From: Bacteroidota bacterium
Lineage (GTDB): Bacteria > Bacteroidota > Bacteroidia > AKYH767-A > JABDAW01
Direction of reading: 5' to 3'
Assembly (NCBI GenBank): GCA_023251595.1
Contig: JAHEYM010000024.1
Span: forward strand, 3,279 to 17,864
DNA length: 14,586 bases
The notes beneath the pieces were generated by a model. The model made no database searches and was not told the origin of the DNA. It was given only the letters and a program-made list of their open reading frames with translations. This document shows positions 13,711 through 14,586 of the stretch, piece by piece. The position numbers and the translations under genes are program-made. How positions within the stretch are numbered: position 1 is the first letter of the stretch; every line of letters starts with the position of its first letter.

Positions 13711-14217
13711 ATGCAACTTCAAACTATTCAAAACAAAATTTATGAATTAAGAGGTCTGAAAGTCATGCTCGACTTCGAGCTTGCAGTTCTTTACGAAACT
13801 GACACACGGACACTCAAACAGACGGTGAAACGAAATCGTTTTCGATTCCCCGGCGATTTTATGTTCGAACTCTCGGAAAGCGAGATAATTGAACTGGTAT
13901 CACAAAATGTGATACCTTCAAAAAAGCATTTAGGTGGAGCTTCACCTTTTGCCTTCACGGAGCAAGGTGTTGCAATGCTTTCGAGTGTATTAAAAAGCAG
14001 GAAAGCAATCGAGCTTAATATTGCCATTATGAGAGCATTTGTTTTCATCCGGCAGTATGCACTTTCACACAAGGATTTGACTGACAAACTGAAAGAACTC
14101 GAAGTAAAATACGACCAAAAGTTCGAAGATGTTTATGAGGCATTACGTTATTTGTTGCAAAAGGATCAAATTCAAACACAGCAATCGCAGCGAAAACAAA
14201 TAGGGTATAAACCATGA
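13711..14217 (+). CDS. ORF6N-domain DNA-binding protein
   Basis: 168 residues. The ORF6N domain covers about 1-92: IYELRGLKVMLDFELAVLYE, TDTRTLKQTVKRN and FRFPGDFMFELSESEI are the family's hallmark stretches, followed by GGASPFAFTEQGVAMLSSVL. ORF6N (KilA-N-related) domains come from large DNA viruses and phages and are common in Bacteroidetes genomic islands; DNA binding is inferred and targets are unknown. The C-terminal part (about 107-152) has a helical, coiled-coil-like pattern (DLTDKLKELEVKYDQKFEDV), ending RKQIGYKP. The gene looks intact. A degraded copy of its C-terminal part lies about 220 bp upstream, so this is an accessory locus with duplication and loss. A weak hairpin and T run follow the stop. 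Confidence 0.92.
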   Translation: MQLQTIQNKIYELRGLKVMLDFELAVLYETDTRTLKQTVKRNRFRFPGDFMFELSESEIIELVSQNVIPSKKHLGGASPFAFTEQGVAMLSSVLKSRKAIELNIAIMRAFVFIRQYALSHKDLTDKLKELEVKYDQKFEDVYEALRYLLQKDQIQTQQSQRKQIGYKP

Positions 14218-14244
14218 ATAGAGCCCGTCTTCCCATTCGTGTTG

Positions 14245-14262
14245 AATCACTCCGTGATTTTT
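14245..14262 (+). terminator. Possible terminator after the ORF6N gene
   Basis: AATCAC-TCC-GTGATT followed by TTT forms a 6-bp stem with a 3-nt loop and a short T run, 28 nt past the ORF6N stop. The stem is AT-rich and weak, and it may be part of the repeat family that follows. Confidence 0.35.
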
Positions 14263-14272
14263 CAGGTGCAAA

Positions 14273-14348
14273 AAGTCCGGAGGAGTTTAACATGAATAGC
14301 AACACGGTTGTGCCTGCGATCCCGAACTCCGGCGGAGTTCAACAATAG
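14273..14348. repeat. REP-like direct repeat pair with hairpin
   Basis: Two related units lie in direct orientation: 14273-14299 (AAGTCCGGAGGAGTTTAACA then TGAATAG) and 14325-14348 (AACTCCGGCGGAGTTCAACA then ATAG). The second contains the inverted repeat GAACTCCGGCGGAGTTC (14324-14340). A 6-bp stem TGCCTG/CAGGCA (14311-14316 with 14359-14364) would enclose it. I recall similar CTCCGGnGGAGTTCAAC units scattered through Bacteroidetes intergenic DNA; no transposase is present here. Confidence 0.6.
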
Positions 14349-14586
14349 TTTGTTCTTACAGGCAGGTTGTTCGTCTTTAATGAGTTTAATCCTTGGCGGT
14401 AGTACGGTGCTGATTATCGGGATGGGTCGATGGTATGCAATTACAAGGTGGTAGTTAAGCAAGCATGCGTGAGAGTCTTTCGGCGGCAGAAGACCTGATG
14501 AAAGAAACAGGACAACTTCTGTCTTGCTTATGAGGTCGGCAATTAATAACAAATGGTCGTCTTCAGGTGAGAGATAGTTGGCTATT
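14349..14586. other. Non-coding, structure-rich stretch running off the right edge
   Basis: All six frames are broken or unconvincing. On the plus strand a perfect 8-bp stem TAAGCAAG/CTTGCTTA (14456-14463 with 14523-14530) encloses a GTCTT/AAGAC hairpin (14475-14479 with 14490-14494) and a hairpin ACAGGA-CAAC-TTCTGT (14507-14522) stacked directly on the outer stem. This branched fold suggests a functional RNA. The segment around TATCGGGATGGGTCGATGG recalls group II intron domain I, but I cannot verify this and no reverse transcriptase is visible before the window ends. Confidence 0.35.

Noticed and set aside
14214..14348. A 44-codon plus-strand frame whose ATG overlaps the ORF6N stop (ATGA overlap)
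   Set aside because: Most of it (SPEEFNMNS, NSGGVQQ) is the translation of the two REP-like repeat units, so it is more likely a repeat artefact than a coupled gene.
14262..14552. A 96-codon minus-strand frame at the right edge
   Set aside because: It reads through both the REP-like repeats and the RNA-like stems, shows no domain pattern, and the base-pairing structure explains the sequence better.

Overview
The window looks like a chromosomal segment of a Bacteroidota bacterium. The evidence is the gene content (DUF6089 barrels, a CBS/BamA-like/NAD kinase cluster divergent from pdxJ, ORF6N genes, an SCKKD-type lipoprotein), promoters with the Bacteroidetes TTTG/TAnnTTTG pattern, leaders without Shine-Dalgarno sequences, and heptamer and hairpin repeats of a kind I associate with this phylum. 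Base composition is moderately AT-rich. No genus can be named from sequence alone.

Left block (1-4588, all minus). This is a probable operon transcribed right to left: CBS-domain protein, BamA/TamA-like outer-membrane protein, NAD kinase, then two tandem paralogous DUF6089 outer-membrane barrels. The second DUF6089 gene runs off the left edge. In many Bacteroidetes this order continues into uppS and bamA, so the block links NADP supply with cell-envelope assembly. Divergent from it, pdxJ (vitamin B6) and an alpha/beta hydrolase form a two-gene plus-strand unit.

Middle block (6215-8853). pheS and an exported cyclophilin read leftwards; pheS meets the hydrolase at interleaved stop codons. A small lipoprotein is divergent from the cyclophilin and has a textbook Bacteroidetes promoter. 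A conserved hypothetical gene converges on it.

Right-middle block (8938-11319, plus). This is a probable operon of an exported von Willebrand factor A protein, a TerB-J (DjlA-like) gene interrupted by an in-frame TAG, and a CvpA-family membrane protein. The interrupted TerB-J gene is the most notable single observation: the reading frame continues through the stop into an intact J domain.

Accessory right end (11320-14586). Small genes (MmcQ/YjbR, a WxxGxW-repeat secreted protein, DUF502) are interspersed with repeats: nine perfect copies of a heptamer, a nested inverted-repeat element of about 163 bp, and an in-frame hexamer array encoding a Lys-Glu tail. Next come two 5'-truncated gene remnants meeting head to head (a deletion scar), a full-length ORF6N gene, and a non-coding stretch rich in inverted repeats that runs off the right edge and may be the start of a structured RNA or retroelement. 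No CRISPR array, tRNA, rRNA or intact transposase was seen. I found no convincing new multi-gene system; the strongest leads are the split TerB-J gene and the repeat-rich right end.
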